NCBI RefSeq assembly: GCF_000154845.1
Contig: NZ_DS981493.1
Location: 1-58,828 of the forward strand
DNA from: Phocaeicola coprocola DSM 17136
Lineage (GTDB): Bacteria; Bacteroidota; Bacteroidia; Bacteroidales; Bacteroidaceae
Length of the DNA stretch: 58,828 nucleotides
Direction: 5' to 3'
Below the pieces are notes generated by a model, which saw nothing but the letters and a program-made list of their open reading frames with translations, made no database searches and was not told the DNA's origin. This document shows positions 46,979-57,003 of this stretch, piece after piece. How positions within the stretch are numbered: position 1 is the first letter of the stretch; each line of letters begins with the position of its first letter. Position numbers and translations under genes: made by a program.

Positions 46979-47779
46979 ATGGAAATTGAATTTACAAAAA
47001 TGCATGGCGCAGGAAATGACTATATTTATGTCAACACCCTGCGCTATCCGATAGATAATCCGGAAGAACTGTCAGTCGAATGGAGCCGCTACCATACAGG
47101 TATTGGTTCCGACGGACTGGTTCTTATCTGCCCTTCAGATCAGGCCGACTTTAAAATGCGTATATTCAATGCCGACGGCTCCGAAGCTCGCATGTGCGGA
47201 AACGCCAGCCGTTGCATCGGCAAATATTTATACGAAGAAGGTCTTACCAACAAGACAGACATCCAGCTCGAAACATTGTCGGGCATCAAAATTTTACACC
47301 TGCACCTCAACGATAAAAACACGGTAGAAAGCGTAACGGTCGATATGGGTATTCCGACAGATATTCACGAAGTAGCTTTGGGTGAAGGTTATATCGCCTC
47401 CAAAGGCATCGCCGTATCAATGGGTAACCCCCATCTGGTAATCTTTGTTGACGAGATTAACAAAATAAAGCTGGAAGAAGTAGGTCCTGCCCTAGAACAT
47501 CATCCTTTGTTCCCCGACCGGGTAAATGTAGAATTTGTTCAGGTTCTTACCGACAGCAAAGTCCGGATGAGAGTATGGGAACGAGGCTCTGGAATCACTC
47601 AGGCATGCGGTACAGGAGCATGCGCCACAGCTGTAGCCTCAGCTTTTACAGACCGATGTGGCAGAAAAAGTTCCATCGTAATGGATGGAGGAACACTTGA
47701 AATAGAATGGGCAGGCGATAATCATATTTATATGACAGGACCTGCTACTAAAGTATTTGATGGTAAAATAGAAATATAA
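46979..47779 (+). CDS. dapF: Diaminopimelate epimerase
   Basis: A 266-residue DapF. N-terminus [15 protein letters not shown]; the two catalytic Cys residues are in [10 protein letters not shown] (about 73) and [11 protein letters not shown] (about 215). Converts LL- to meso-diaminopimelate for peptidoglycan and lysine. The next gene supplies its substrate. Confidence 0.96.
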   Translation: MEIEFTKMHGAGNDYIYVNTLRYPIDNPEELSVEWSRYHTGIGSDGLVLICPSDQADFKMRIFNADGSEARMCGNASRCIGKYLYEEGLTNKTDIQLETLSGIKILHLHLNDKNTVESVTVDMGIPTDIHEVALGEGYIASKGIAVSMGNPHLVIFVDEINKIKLEEVGPALEHHPLFPDRVNVEFVQVLTDSKVRMRVWERGSGITQACGTGACATAVASAFTDRCGRKSSIVMDGGTLEIEWAGDNHIYMTGPATKVFDGKIEI

Positions 47780-47788
47780 TTATACATT

Positions 47789-49018
47789 ATGGCATTAGTA
47801 AACGAACATTTTCTGAAGCTGCCGGGAAGCTACTTATTCTCGGACATTGCTAAAAAAGTCAATGCATTTAAAGTTACTCATCCTGGAAAAAATTTAATTC
47901 GCTTGGGAATAGGTGACGTCACGCGCCCACTTCCTCCCGTCTGCATAGAAGCCATGCACCGTGCCGTAGATGAAATGGCAAACGCCAAGACTTTCCGCGG
48001 ATACGGACCGGAACAAGGATACGACTTTCTGATAGAAGCAATTATCAAACATGATTTTGCCTCACGTGGCATCAGCCTCAGCCCATCGGAAATATTCATC
48101 AGCGATGGAGCCAAAAGTGATACCGGCAACATTGGTGAACTGCTTCGCTGGGACAACAGCATGGGAATTACTGATCCGGTATATCCTGTTTATGTAGACA
48201 GTAACATCATGTGCGGACGTTCAGGAACACTGGATGAAAACGGAAAATGGAGTAATGTAACTTACCTTCCATGCACAGAAGAAAACAATTTCATACCCGA
48301 GCTGCCTAAGCACAGAGTCGACCTGATATATCTGTGCTATCCTAACAATCCGACAGGCACTACTCTAACCCACGAACAGTTAAAGAAATGGGTAGATTAT
48401 GCACTCTCGAATGATACACTGATTATCTTCGATGCAGCATACGAAGCCTTCATTCAGGAGCCTAACGTGCCCCACTCCATCTACGAAATACGAGGAGCCA
48501 AAAAGGTGGCAATCGAAATCCGCAGTTTCTCGAAAACAGCTGGATTCACCGGTGTACGTTGCGGGTATACTGTCATCCCCAAAGAGGTAACAGCAGCCAG
48601 CCTGGACGGACAGCGTATTCCGCTTAATCCGCTATGGAACCGCCGTCAATGTACAAAATTCAATGGAACAAGCTACATTACCCAGCGCGGCGCAGAAGCA
48701 ATCTATACCCCCGACGGGCAGAAACAGATAAAAGAAACTATAAACTATTACATGGAGAATGCCCGTATCATGCGCGAAGGTCTGAAAAAAGCAGGATTCA
48801 GTGTTTACGGAGGTATAAATGCTCCATATATCTGGCTGAAAGTTCCGGAAGGTATGACTTCATGGAAATTCTTCGACCAGTTACTATACGAGGTAAACAT
48901 CGTAAGTACTCCGGGAGTTGGTTTCGGTCCCAGCGGTGAAGGCTATTTACGCCTCACAGCCTTCGGACAACGTGAAGAATGTCAGGAAGCCATGCAGCGC
49001 TTACAGAACTGGATATAA
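47789..49018 (+). CDS. dapL: LL-diaminopimelate aminotransferase
   Basis: A 409-residue class I/II aminotransferase of the DapL branch: [17 protein letters not shown] at the N-terminus, [11 protein letters not shown], and the PLP lysine in [15 protein letters not shown] (about 250). It makes LL-diaminopimelate from tetrahydrodipicolinate in one step, with glutamate as the amino donor, which explains the location behind gltBD. It starts 9 bp after dapF and ends the operon. Confidence 0.96.
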   Translation: MALVNEHFLKLPGSYLFSDIAKKVNAFKVTHPGKNLIRLGIGDVTRPLPPVCIEAMHRAVDEMANAKTFRGYGPEQGYDFLIEAIIKHDFASRGISLSPSEIFISDGAKSDTGNIGELLRWDNSMGITDPVYPVYVDSNIMCGRSGTLDENGKWSNVTYLPCTEENNFIPELPKHRVDLIYLCYPNNPTGTTLTHEQLKKWVDYALSNDTLIIFDAAYEAFIQEPNVPHSIYEIRGAKKVAIEIRSFSKTAGFTGVRCGYTVIPKEVTAASLDGQRIPLNPLWNRRQCTKFNGTSYITQRGAEAIYTPDGQKQIKETINYYMENARIMREGLKKAGFSVYGGINAPYIWLKVPEGMTSWKFFDQLLYEVNIVSTPGVGFGPSGEGYLRLTAFGQREECQEAMQRLQNWI

Positions 49019-49039
49019 AATATAATAAAATAAAAAGGG

Positions 49040-49089
49040 AGGCCGTCGATTACTTCTTGTTTATCAAGTGGTAACGACGGCCTTTTTTA
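49040..49089 (+). terminator. Terminator of the gltB-dapL operon
   Basis: Stem AGGCCGTCG (49040-49048) with CGACGGCCT (49075-49083) and a T run; long 26-nt loop. Confidence 0.9.
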
Positions 49090-49132
49090 TGGCTATAAAC
49101 CTGCTTATAAATAGTATACTCACCTCTCTCCG

Positions 49133-49150
49133 AAAATATGCTGATGTTTT
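49133..49150. repeat. 18-bp palindromic element, copy 2
   Basis: AAAATATGCTGATGTTTT, one change from the perfect palindrome of copy 3; its centre is 21 bp (two helix turns) from the centre of copy 3. Confidence 0.5.
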
Positions 49151-49153
49151 AAA

Positions 49154-49171
49154 AAAATATGCTGATATTTT
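49154..49171. repeat. 18-bp palindromic element, copy 3
   Basis: AAAATATGCTGATATTTT, the exact reverse complement of the copy at 30051-30068. Confidence 0.5.
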
Positions 49172-49196
49172 ACAAGAAACTTCTCGATGTTTCTAA

Positions 49197-49214
49197 AATT
49201 TTTGTACAAAAATT
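49197..49214. repeat. Perfect 18-bp palindrome
   Basis: AATTTTTGTACAAAAATT, without spacer. The core TTGTACAA also occurs near the palindrome at 30051. Possible operator. Confidence 0.45.
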
Positions 49215-49592
49215 ATATGCCCTCTGCTGACGTTATTTGTAAACAATAAGTTATCTATACCTGGAAAAAAGCAATGTTAAGTTATCTCTTCATCCAAATC
49301 GAATACAAAAAGATTCATAAAGAACGATATTTGTATCAATTTATCATATATAAAACAATTTAAGTTTCAATTTAAAATACAATACAAGATTTTAGTTTCA
49401 AAATAAAACATATATGATTTTATAAGAAACAATTTGCTCCTTCAATGTTCCACACAAAAGCAAAAAGATATAATTTTGCAATACAGAAAAACAAAAAGAA
49501 ACAAATACAAAATATTATATATAATTTAAACACAAAATAAACAAAACACAATACAAATAGATACAAATACACTAATTTAAAAAGCAAAAGCA

Positions 49593-50312
49593 ATGAAAAC
49601 AACGATTCAACACAAACTAGCAGCAGCAATAATAGCAATGCTACCTGCAGCCTTATCGGCACAAGAACATATCGAAGCTGATATCGGAGCCGACATCGTC
49701 AGTGGATATATTTGGCGAGGACAGGACTTGGGAAATATCAGTATTCAGCCCTCCGCTTCCATCAGCTACAAAGGAATATGGTTATCAGGATGGGGAACGG
49801 TAGGATTTGATAAAGATGATACCAAAGAGTTCGATTTGACAGTAGGATATAGCATTAAAGGCTTTAGCGCTTCAATCACAGATTATTGGTTTGACGGAGG
49901 AGCCGGTTATTTCCACTATGGCGCAAGAAATACATCGCATGTGTTCGAAGCACAAATAGGATATGATTTCGACTTCATAGCAGTCAACTGGTACACCAAC
50001 TTTGCCGGAAATGACGGACTTAACAAGAAAGGAGAACGAGCTTATTCATCTTATTTTTCCCTAGCCGCTCCTTTCAAGCTGGGAGGTTTGAACTGGTGCG
50101 CTGAAGTGGGAGCTACTCCATGGGCTACAAGCTTCTACAACAAATCCGGAAGCGATGACTTTGGAGCTAATGGCTTTGAAATAGCAAATATAAGTCTGGC
50201 AGCAACAAAAACACTAGATATAACAGAATCGTATTCATTACCGGTATCGGCTAAAGCCATATGGAATCCGGCAACAGAAGGAGCTTACTTTGTATTTGGC
50301 ATTAATTTCTAA
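49593..50312 (+). CDS. Porin-like outer-membrane barrel (TorF-like) of the nitrogen cluster
   Basis: A 239-residue protein with a signal peptide (HKLAAAIIAMLPAALSAQ, cut before EHIEADIG). The mature part starts ADIGADIVSGYIWRGQDLG, typical of TorF-like putative porins, and is made of amphipathic strands (SISYKGIWLSGWGTVGF) ending in the aromatic YFVFGINF. A passage for ammonium or small nitrogen compounds across the outer membrane fits the glnK-amt genes behind it, but is inference. First gene of this second nitrogen unit. Confidence 0.82.
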   Translation: MKTTIQHKLAAAIIAMLPAALSAQEHIEADIGADIVSGYIWRGQDLGNISIQPSASISYKGIWLSGWGTVGFDKDDTKEFDLTVGYSIKGFSASITDYWFDGGAGYFHYGARNTSHVFEAQIGYDFDFIAVNWYTNFAGNDGLNKKGERAYSSYFSLAAPFKLGGLNWCAEVGATPWATSFYNKSGSDDFGANGFEIANISLAATKTLDITESYSLPVSAKAIWNPATEGAYFVFGINF

Positions 50313-50401
50313 GAGAGAGAGAAAATTTAGGTATAGTTTTGATATTAAGGTTAAAAAGACAGGATAACGTTTATACATTACAAAATACAAATACAACGCT
50401 T

Positions 50402-50758
50402 ATGAAAAAAATTGAGGCAATTATTCGCAGAACACGGTTTGAAGATGTCAAAGAAGCTTTATTGGCAGCTGATATCGAATGGTTCTCTTACTACGATGTA
50501 AGAGGAGTAGGTAAGACACGCGAAGGTCGCATTTACCGAGGAATCGTATACGACACCAGTTCGATAGAAAGAATACTTATATCAATTGTCGTACGCGATA
50601 AGAATGTAGAAAAGACAGTACAAGCTGTCATGCAAGCTGCCCGCACGGGAGAAATCGGAGACGGACGTATTTTTATCATCCCTGTAGAAGATTCTATCCG
50701 GATCCGAACCGGAGAGCGTGGTGACATAGCATTATACAATGCAGAACAGGAGAAATAA
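50402..50758 (+). CDS. glnK: Nitrogen regulatory protein P-II
   Basis: A 118-residue P-II protein. Starts MKKIEAIIRRTRFEDVKEAL; the T-loop contains REGRIYRGIV, whose Tyr matches the uridylylated Tyr51 of E. coli; the C-terminal signature is ARTGEIGDGRIFIIPVED. P-II trimers read ATP/ADP and 2-oxoglutarate and plug the ammonium channel when nitrogen is plentiful. ATG 50402 is chosen over an upstream in-frame ATT/ATG extension because it gives the standard family length. 43 bp before amt. Confidence 0.94.
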   Translation: MKKIEAIIRRTRFEDVKEALLAADIEWFSYYDVRGVGKTREGRIYRGIVYDTSSIERILISIVVRDKNVEKTVQAVMQAARTGEIGDGRIFIIPVEDSIRIRTGERGDIALYNAEQEK

Positions 50759-50801
50759 ACAAACGAAACGATACAAAATACAAAACTAAACAAGAATAAT
50801 T

Positions 50802-52064
50802 ATGGATACAAACATTATACTCGACACAGGAAACACAGCATGGATGATTGTTGCCACCTTGCTCGTACTGTTAATGACAATTCCCGGTATTGCTTTATTT
50901 TACGGAGGATTGGTTCGACAGAAAAATGTACTAAGCATTATTATGCAATGTATGCTTATCGTATGTGCCGTCACTATCATATGGATCGCCTTTGGTTACA
51001 GTTTTGTTTTTGGAACAGATCTGATGGAAAGCGGCAGTCGCTGGGGATTCCTGATAGGAGGATTCGACAAAGTTCTGCTAAATGGCATTACAACAGGTAG
51101 TCTTTCCGCCGGTAACATTCCGGAACTGATATTTGTCCTGTTCCAGTGCATGTTCGCAATTATCACCCCTGCCCTTATTTTAGGAGCTTTTGCCGAGCGC
51201 ATTAAATTTTCGGGCTTCCTGCTGTTCACCGTATTATGGAGCATACTGGTATATATACCTATGGCACATTGGGTATGGGGAGGAGGATTTCTCCAGCAGA
51301 TGGGTGCAATAGATTTTGCAGGAGGAACGGTAGTACACATCAACGCAGGTATTTCAGCTCTTGTCATGGCCATTATGGCAGGAAAAAGAAGCGACTACAA
51401 GATTGGACACCCTATGACTCCACACAACATCACATTTGTATTCCTAGGAACAGCTTTTCTATGGCTGGGATGGTTCGGATTCAATGCTGGAAGTGGACTG
51501 AATGCCGACGGTATAGCAGCTAACGCATTCCTTGTTACCCATCTGGCCACTTGCGTAGCAGCACTTACATGGATGGCAGTCGACTGGATACACAATAAAA
51601 AGCCGACAACCGTAGGGGCATGTACCGGTGCTGTATCAGGTCTGGTAGCAATCACTCCGGCAGCCGGAACTGTAGATATCATCGGAGCTTTCTTTATCGG
51701 CTTAATTACCCCGCTTATCTGTTTCTACATGGTAGCAGTCATCAAACCCAGATTCAAATATGATGACACACTGGATGCTTTCGGAGTACATGGCATCGGA
51801 GGTATAGTAGGATCCATTCTTACCGGTGTATTTGCCACTCAGTTCATCTCCGGAGAAGGCGGAGTAAAAGGAGCCTTGTACGGTGACTGGCATCAGTTGT
51901 GGATACAAATCATAGCAACAGTCATATCAATCGTATTCAGTGCTGTAATGACCTATATATTATTTAAAATAACTGACCGTCTGGTTGGTATCCGTGTAGA
52001 TAAAAGAGTAGAAGAAGAAGGACTCGATATCTACGAACATGGAGAATCAGCTTACAGTCATTAA
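50802..52064 (+). CDS. amtB: Ammonium transporter
   Basis: A 420-residue Amt protein with eleven hydrophobic helices. Family marks: ALFYGGLVRQKNVLSI in the first helices, GALIGCF-type SAGAS region as NAGISALVMAIMAGKR, and FGVHGIGGIVGSILTGVF with the pore His. It conducts ammonium across the inner membrane and is the partner of P-II encoded just upstream. Confidence 0.96.
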   Translation: MDTNIILDTGNTAWMIVATLLVLLMTIPGIALFYGGLVRQKNVLSIIMQCMLIVCAVTIIWIAFGYSFVFGTDLMESGSRWGFLIGGFDKVLLNGITTGSLSAGNIPELIFVLFQCMFAIITPALILGAFAERIKFSGFLLFTVLWSILVYIPMAHWVWGGGFLQQMGAIDFAGGTVVHINAGISALVMAIMAGKRSDYKIGHPMTPHNITFVFLGTAFLWLGWFGFNAGSGLNADGIAANAFLVTHLATCVAALTWMAVDWIHNKKPTTVGACTGAVSGLVAITPAAGTVDIIGAFFIGLITPLICFYMVAVIKPRFKYDDTLDAFGVHGIGGIVGSILTGVFATQFISGEGGVKGALYGDWHQLWIQIIATVISIVFSAVMTYILFKITDRLVGIRVDKRVEEEGLDIYEHGESAYSH

Positions 52065-52115
52065 AAATGAATAAATCAAACATCTTATTAATAAATTAAT
52101 TAAAATCAAGGTATT

Positions 52116-54305
52116 ATGTCAAAGTTAAGATTTAGAGTTGTAGAAAAAGCTTTCCAGACAAAACCTTTAGAAGTAACGGCTCCGTCAGAACGACCAAGCG
52201 AATACTTCGCAAAGTATGTTTTCAACCGCGAAAAGATGTTCAAGTATCTGCCTACTCCTGTTTACAGCAAGCTGGTAGATGCCATGGATAACGGTGTTGC
52301 ACTCGACCGCGACATCGCCGACAAAGTAGCAGAAGGTATGAAAAGATGGGCTATGGAACTGGGAGCTACACACTATACTCACTGGTTTCAGCCATTGACA
52401 GAAGGTACTGCCGAAAAGCACGATGCTTTCGTGGAACACGACGGCAAAGGCGGCATGATGGAAGAATTTTCAGGAAAATTACTTGTTCAGCAAGAACCGG
52501 ACGCCTCTTCATTCCCTAACGGAGGTATCCGAAATACATTCGAAGCACGTGGGTACAGTGCATGGGATCCTTCATCACCAGTATTTGTTGTGGATGATAC
52601 ATTGTGTATTCCTACCGTATTCATTGCATACACCGGAGAATCACTCGACTATAAAACTCCGTTGCTGAAAGCACTGAGAGCAGTCAACAAGGCTGCCGTA
52701 GATGTCTGCCATTATTTCAACCCGGATGTCAAGAAAGTAGTTGCTTACCTGGGATGGGAACAGGAATACTTCCTTGTGGACGAAGGTCTGTATGCAGCAC
52801 GTCCAGACTTGCTTCTGACGGGTCGTACTCTGATGGGACACGAGGCATCTAAAAACCAGCAGCTGGAAGACCATTATTTCGGCGCTATCCCTACCCGTGT
52901 AGCTGCTTTCATGAAAGATCTGGAAATTCAGGCTTTGGAATTGGGTATTCCGGTCAAGACACGTCACAATGAGGTAGCACCTAACCAGTTTGAACTTGCT
53001 CCGATATTCGAAGAATGTAACCTGGCAGTAGACCATAACATGCTTATCATGTCGCTTATGAGAAAAGTGGCACGTACACACGGGTTCCGTGTCTTGTTGC
53101 ACGAAAAACCATTCAAAGGAGTAAACGGTTCGGGTAAGCACAACAACTGGTCACTGGGAACAGATACCGGTATCCTGCTGATGGCTCCGGGAAAAACAGC
53201 TGAAGAAAACCTGCGCTTTATCACATTCGTAGTCAACACCCTGATGGCTGTATACCGCCACAACGGTCTGCTAAAAGCATCTATCATGAGTGCAACCAAC
53301 GCTCACCGTCTGGGAGCCAACGAAGCACCCCCCGCAATTATTTCTTCATTCCTTGGAAGACAGTTGAGTAAGGTTCTGGATCATATGGAAGACAGTTCTA
53401 CCGACGAACTGATTTCACTGGGCGGAAAGCATGGTATGAAACTCGATATTCCACAGATTCCGGAATTGCTGATTGACAATACAGACCGTAACCGTACCTC
53501 TCCTTTCGCCTTCACCGGAAACAGATTCGAGTTCCGTGCTGTAGGTTCGGAGGCCAACTGTGCCAGTGCAATGATCGCCCTGAATACTGCGGTGGCTGAA
53601 CAGCTCATCGAATTCAAGAAAGACGTAGATGAACTCATGGAAAAAGGAGAGCCGAAAGTTTCTGCTATCATTCAGGTTATCCGCAAATACATCAAACTAT
53701 GCAAGCCTATCCGCTTCGACGGTAACGGATACAGCGACGAATGGAAAGAAGAAGCAGCCCGCCGCGGACTGGATTGTGAAACCAGCTGCCCGCTTATCTT
53801 CGACCGTTACCTTACTCCGGAAAGCATCAAGATGTTTGAATCAACCGGAGTCATGACTCAGAAAGAGCTGGAAGCTCGTAATGAGGTAAAATGGGAAACT
53901 TACACGAAGAAAATCCAGATAGAAGCACGTGTATTGGGCGATCTGGTCATGAACCACATCGTACCTATCGCTACTGAATATCAGACCAAACTGCTGGATA
54001 ACGTTTATAAAATGAAAGGACTGTTCCCTGCCGAAGAAGCTGAACATCTATCATCGGAAAATCTGGCAATTATCCGTAAGATTTCCGAACATACCATTTA
54101 CATTAAAGAGCATGTAGATGCAATGGTAGAAGCTCGCAAAGTAGCAAACAAAATTGCCGATGAGCGTGAAAAAGCAATCGCTTACCACGACAATATTTCA
54201 CCAATGCTGGAACAGATTCGTTACCACATCGATAAACTGGAATTAATTGTCGATGACCAGATGTGGACACTACCTAAATATAGAGAGCTGTTATTCATAA
54301 GATAA
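52116..54305 (+). CDS. glnN: Glutamine synthetase, type III
   Basis: A 729-residue type III glutamine synthetase, far longer than type I (about 470). Typical blocks: THYTHWFQPLTEGTAEKHD, FVVDDTLCIPTVFIAYTGE, AYLGWEQEYFLVD with metal-binding Glu residues, TRHNEVAPNQFELAP, and GSGKHNNWSLGTDTG. It joins ammonium to glutamate using ATP and provides the glutamine used by gltBD and asnB. The enzyme family is characteristic of Bacteroides and cyanobacteria. It ends at a terminator. Confidence 0.97.
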   Translation: MSKLRFRVVEKAFQTKPLEVTAPSERPSEYFAKYVFNREKMFKYLPTPVYSKLVDAMDNGVALDRDIADKVAEGMKRWAMELGATHYTHWFQPLTEGTAEKHDAFVEHDGKGGMMEEFSGKLLVQQEPDASSFPNGGIRNTFEARGYSAWDPSSPVFVVDDTLCIPTVFIAYTGESLDYKTPLLKALRAVNKAAVDVCHYFNPDVKKVVAYLGWEQEYFLVDEGLYAARPDLLLTGRTLMGHEASKNQQLEDHYFGAIPTRVAAFMKDLEIQALELGIPVKTRHNEVAPNQFELAPIFEECNLAVDHNMLIMSLMRKVARTHGFRVLLHEKPFKGVNGSGKHNNWSLGTDTGILLMAPGKTAEENLRFITFVVNTLMAVYRHNGLLKASIMSATNAHRLGANEAPPAIISSFLGRQLSKVLDHMEDSSTDELISLGGKHGMKLDIPQIPELLIDNTDRNRTSPFAFTGNRFEFRAVGSEANCASAMIALNTAVAEQLIEFKKDVDELMEKGEPKVSAIIQVIRKYIKLCKPIRFDGNGYSDEWKEEAARRGLDCETSCPLIFDRYLTPESIKMFESTGVMTQKELEARNEVKWETYTKKIQIEARVLGDLVMNHIVPIATEYQTKLLDNVYKMKGLFPAEEAEHLSSENLAIIRKISEHTIYIKEHVDAMVEARKVANKIADEREKAIAYHDNISPMLEQIRYHIDKLELIVDDQMWTLPKYRELLFIR

Positions 54306-54350
54306 AATAACCAAAAACGAACTCTAATTTTTTTATTGGATGTTTGATGG

Positions 54351-54390
54351 AAGTCGGGCTGTTGGGAAAACAGTTCGGCTTTATCATTTT
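54351..54390 (+). terminator. Terminator after glnN
   Basis: Twelve-pair stem AAGTCGGGCTGT (54351-54362) with ACAGTTCGGCTT (54370-54381), with some G-U pairs, followed by TATCATTTTT. From here to 54643 I see no supportable gene. Confidence 0.8.
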
Positions 54391-54643
54391 TCAGCCTCTT
54401 AAAAAACATATTTCCTGAGATACGAGAAACTATCATATTTCTCACCAAACACAGCTCCAAGCATAGCTGAGTAAATTCCATTCAGACAGATTGAAGAGCC
54501 GATACTGAACTTAACAGTCCTAAAACTCTTACAAGTTAAATCCTTTATATGAAAAAATCTCTCTATTTCAGTCTTGTATCCTAATATGACAAACACCTGC
54601 AATAGAGAGATCTTTCCAAACGATATTAAGCCAATATACACAG

Positions 54644-56201
54644 TTATTGCTCATCCGGGAATGGAATCACTTCTCCCGTTGCCTTTAACGACGGTCTTTG
54701 TGCATCTCTTTCCCTCAAATAATCAGACAGTTCAGCAGTCAGTTCCTTTACTTTATCAGGCATGGTTTGTGACAGATCATTCTGCTCGCTTATATCCTTC
54801 TTCACATTATACAACCGAATCTGGCGTGTTTCCCATGTATAAATGAGGTGATAGTCTCCTTTCAAAATAGCAGAATAAGCACCGTATCCTTCTTCTTTAT
54901 TCTGAGATTCGCCCCATAAGTTAGGGAAATGCCATATCAATACTCTGTCTTTTGTTTTTTCCGGAGATTTAAGCACATCTGCAAAACTCACACCGTCTAT
55001 AACCTGATGAGTGGTATATTTCTTTACTCCTGCCATATCGAGTATTGTAGGATAAAAGTCTTCGATAATAACTCGCTGGCTGCATTCAGTATTTGGCTTG
55101 GTAACTCCCGGCCAGTACACCATCATAGGTTCACGAACTCCTCCCATAAATGCAGATCCTTTTCCACCGCGTGCAGGGTAATTCTGGTCTCTGTTTGCTA
55201 CTCCCTGACGGACATTATTCAATCCCTGTCCTCCATTGTCGGACATAAACAGTAAAATCGTATTCTGAGCAACTTCCGGATTCTTCTGCAAATAATCCAG
55301 AATATCTCCCAGGCTCTTATCCATGCCCTCTACCAATGCCGCATATCTGGCTTCATTCTCATTCAGTCCAGTCTTGAGTTGCTCATCGTAACGCCCACGA
55401 TATTTCTGACTGAAACGCTTATCATCGTCATACGGAGTATGAACTGCATAGTGCGACATATACAGATAAAAAGGTTTATCCATTTTCACAGACTTTTCCA
55501 TTTCTGTTATAGCTTCTCTTGTCAGTGCCTCGGTAATGAATATATCTTGTCCGTAATACTTTTCCAGTCCTTGCACTGCAAAGCGGGATCCCTCACCAAA
55601 ATTTTTTGTCCCCAGATAACTTCCCGGAGCACCGTTTGCTCCTCCTGCTATATTTACATCAAAACCCATATTTATAGGGTCTGCTCCCGGTGTAGTTCTT
55701 GCACCAAAATGAGCTTTTCCACAATGGATAGTTCTGTATCCGTTTTCCTTGAGCACTTGAGGAAGTGAAGTAATAGCCGTAGAATTATTTATTTCCTTTT
55801 CCTCTGATGCAGGCTGAATACCATTATAATTCTATTCAGGAAGATCAATTACATCACTCTTTGCATCGGTCTTCTGATCGAGTTCCAATGTCCAGTTTGT
55901 TACTCTATGCCGTGACGCATTCATTCCCGACATCAGACTACATCGCGTAGGTGAAGAAATCGCACATGCATATGCATCCGTAAAACGGACACCCATTTGT
56001 GCCATTCGTTCCATATTGGGTGTAATAAATCGTTTATTCAGTGACGTGAGTTCGTTATTATAAAAAGGAACAGAAGTGTCCTGCCACCCCATATCATCAA
56101 CCAGAAACATAATTAATGTTAGGATGCTGAGATATTTGTGAATAAATAGATACCGGAATAAACGAACTGCATGCAATAAATGGAATAAGGTGTTTTTTCA
56201 T
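54644..56201 (-). pseudogene. Sulfatase, inactivated by a frameshift and a nonsense codon
   Basis: A former exported sulfatase of about 518 residues. The true start is ATG 56201, which encodes a signal peptide (MKKHLIPFIACSSFIPVSIY). One extra A near 56114 breaks the frame between HPNI and IMFLVDDMGWQDTS. The active-site motif ISSPTRCSLMSG is of the Ser type that an anaerobic maturase turns into formylglycine. After LPE a TAG at 55834-55832 stands where homologues have a Trp (WNYNGIQPA), so TGG to TAG is likely. Downstream the frame is intact (TIHCGKAHFGA, HYAVHTPYDDD, FMSDNGGQG) to the stop at 54644. Relatives cut sulfate from host mucin or glycosaminoglycan sugars. Confidence 0.92.
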
Positions 56202-56408
56202 AGGAAATAATGTTTTAACAAGTATAATTTAGTTTCGTGTACAAAAGTAATCTAAATCTGTCAACTTGTACAGACACTCCTCATAATATTCATTAAAATC
56301 AGACTGTCCTTTTAAAATATCCTTCTGCCGCAACATCATCGCTTTATATATAACCAATACAACTCTTGCTGTTATTTTTAGAAACACGACGACAGATTTT
56401 CATAATAA

Positions 56409-56436
56409 AGCCCCGCAACAACTTTGTTACAGGGCT
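56409..56436 (-). terminator. Terminator after the acyltransferase gene
   Basis: On the minus strand AGCCCTGTAAC pairs with GTTGCGGGGCT (11 pairs, two G-U), then TTATTATG. Lies 44 bp past the acyltransferase stop. Confidence 0.65.
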
Positions 56437-56479
56437 CAAAATCAGTTCAAAATAAATTTTACATTACAATAACAGAAGG

Positions 56480-57001
56480 TCAGATCCGTCGAAGCAACTT
56501 TGCTGGATTTCCTGCAACTATAGTATTCGATTCAACATCATGGGTAACAACGCTAGCCGCTCCAACTACAGCATTTTCTCCTACTGTAACACCCGGAAGA
56601 ATAGTTGCCCCAGCTCCAATCCATGCTCCTCTACAAATATGTATCGGTTTACAGGTTATTATATGACGGTATTTCAAATCATGGTTATTGGATATAAGCT
56701 GAACATTAGCAGCAATCTGAACATCATCATCAATTGTTATTCCTCCTGCTGACATCATCAGACAGCCAGGCATGATAATCACATTACGCCCGAATTTCAC
56801 ATTACCAGTTCTGACACCAGCAAAAGGTATTTCGATACGACAATTTTCTCCCAGATTTGGAAAAACCTTATGTAATAATTCATAGTATTCTTCCGTGTCT
56901 GGCATCGTATGATTCAGACGAAAAATATGCTGTTTCAATACTTTCGCTTTATCTAACTCTTCAGCTGTTTGATGTAAGCAGTCAATTCTTAATTCTTCCA
57001 T
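56480..57001 (-). CDS. Sugar O-acetyltransferase-like hexapeptide protein
   Basis: A 173-residue left-handed beta-helix acyltransferase of the maltose/galactoside acetyltransferase group. An N-terminal helical part (LRIDCLHQTAEELDKAK) leads to hexapeptide repeats (GGITIDDDVQIAANVQLISN), with the catalytic His in NNHDLKYR and the CoA-side block GAWIGAGATILPGVTVGENA. It uses acetyl-CoA to acetylate a sugar or related acceptor; the exact one is unknown. It begins 2 bp after the flavodoxin gene, so both share one mRNA. Confidence 0.92.
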   Translation of the reverse strand: MEELRIDCLHQTAEELDKAKVLKQHIFRLNHTMPDTEEYYELLHKVFPNLGENCRIEIPFAGVRTGNVKFGRNVIIMPGCLMMSAGGITIDDDVQIAANVQLISNNHDLKYRHIITCKPIHICRGAWIGAGATILPGVTVGENAVVGAASVVTHDVESNTIVAGNPAKLLRRI

Positions 57002-57003
57002 AT

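Larger units (their letters stand above)
49090..49592. other. 500-bp AT-rich control region ahead of the porin-glnK-amt-glnN genes
   Basis: No gene. It holds two palindromes (49133-49171), a third palindrome (49197-49214) and a possible -7 box TAATTTTG at 49471-49478 without a good -33 box. Its last 110 bp are A/C-rich and nearly lack G. This is where nitrogen control of the downstream genes is expected. Confidence 0.5.

Noticed and set aside
49330..49420. Repeated AGTTTCAA stretches as CRISPR or direct-repeat array
   Set aside because: Short, irregular and AT-rich, without constant spacing or unique spacers.
54399..54641. 80-residue minus-strand frame between glnN and the sulfatase
   Set aside because: No family features or start context; it runs toward the glnN terminator. 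A gene remnant is possible but not supportable.
55832..56176. Separate 114-residue protein at the sulfatase N-terminus
   Set aside because: Its first 22 residues are an out-of-frame reading of the true signal peptide; it is part of the broken sulfatase gene.
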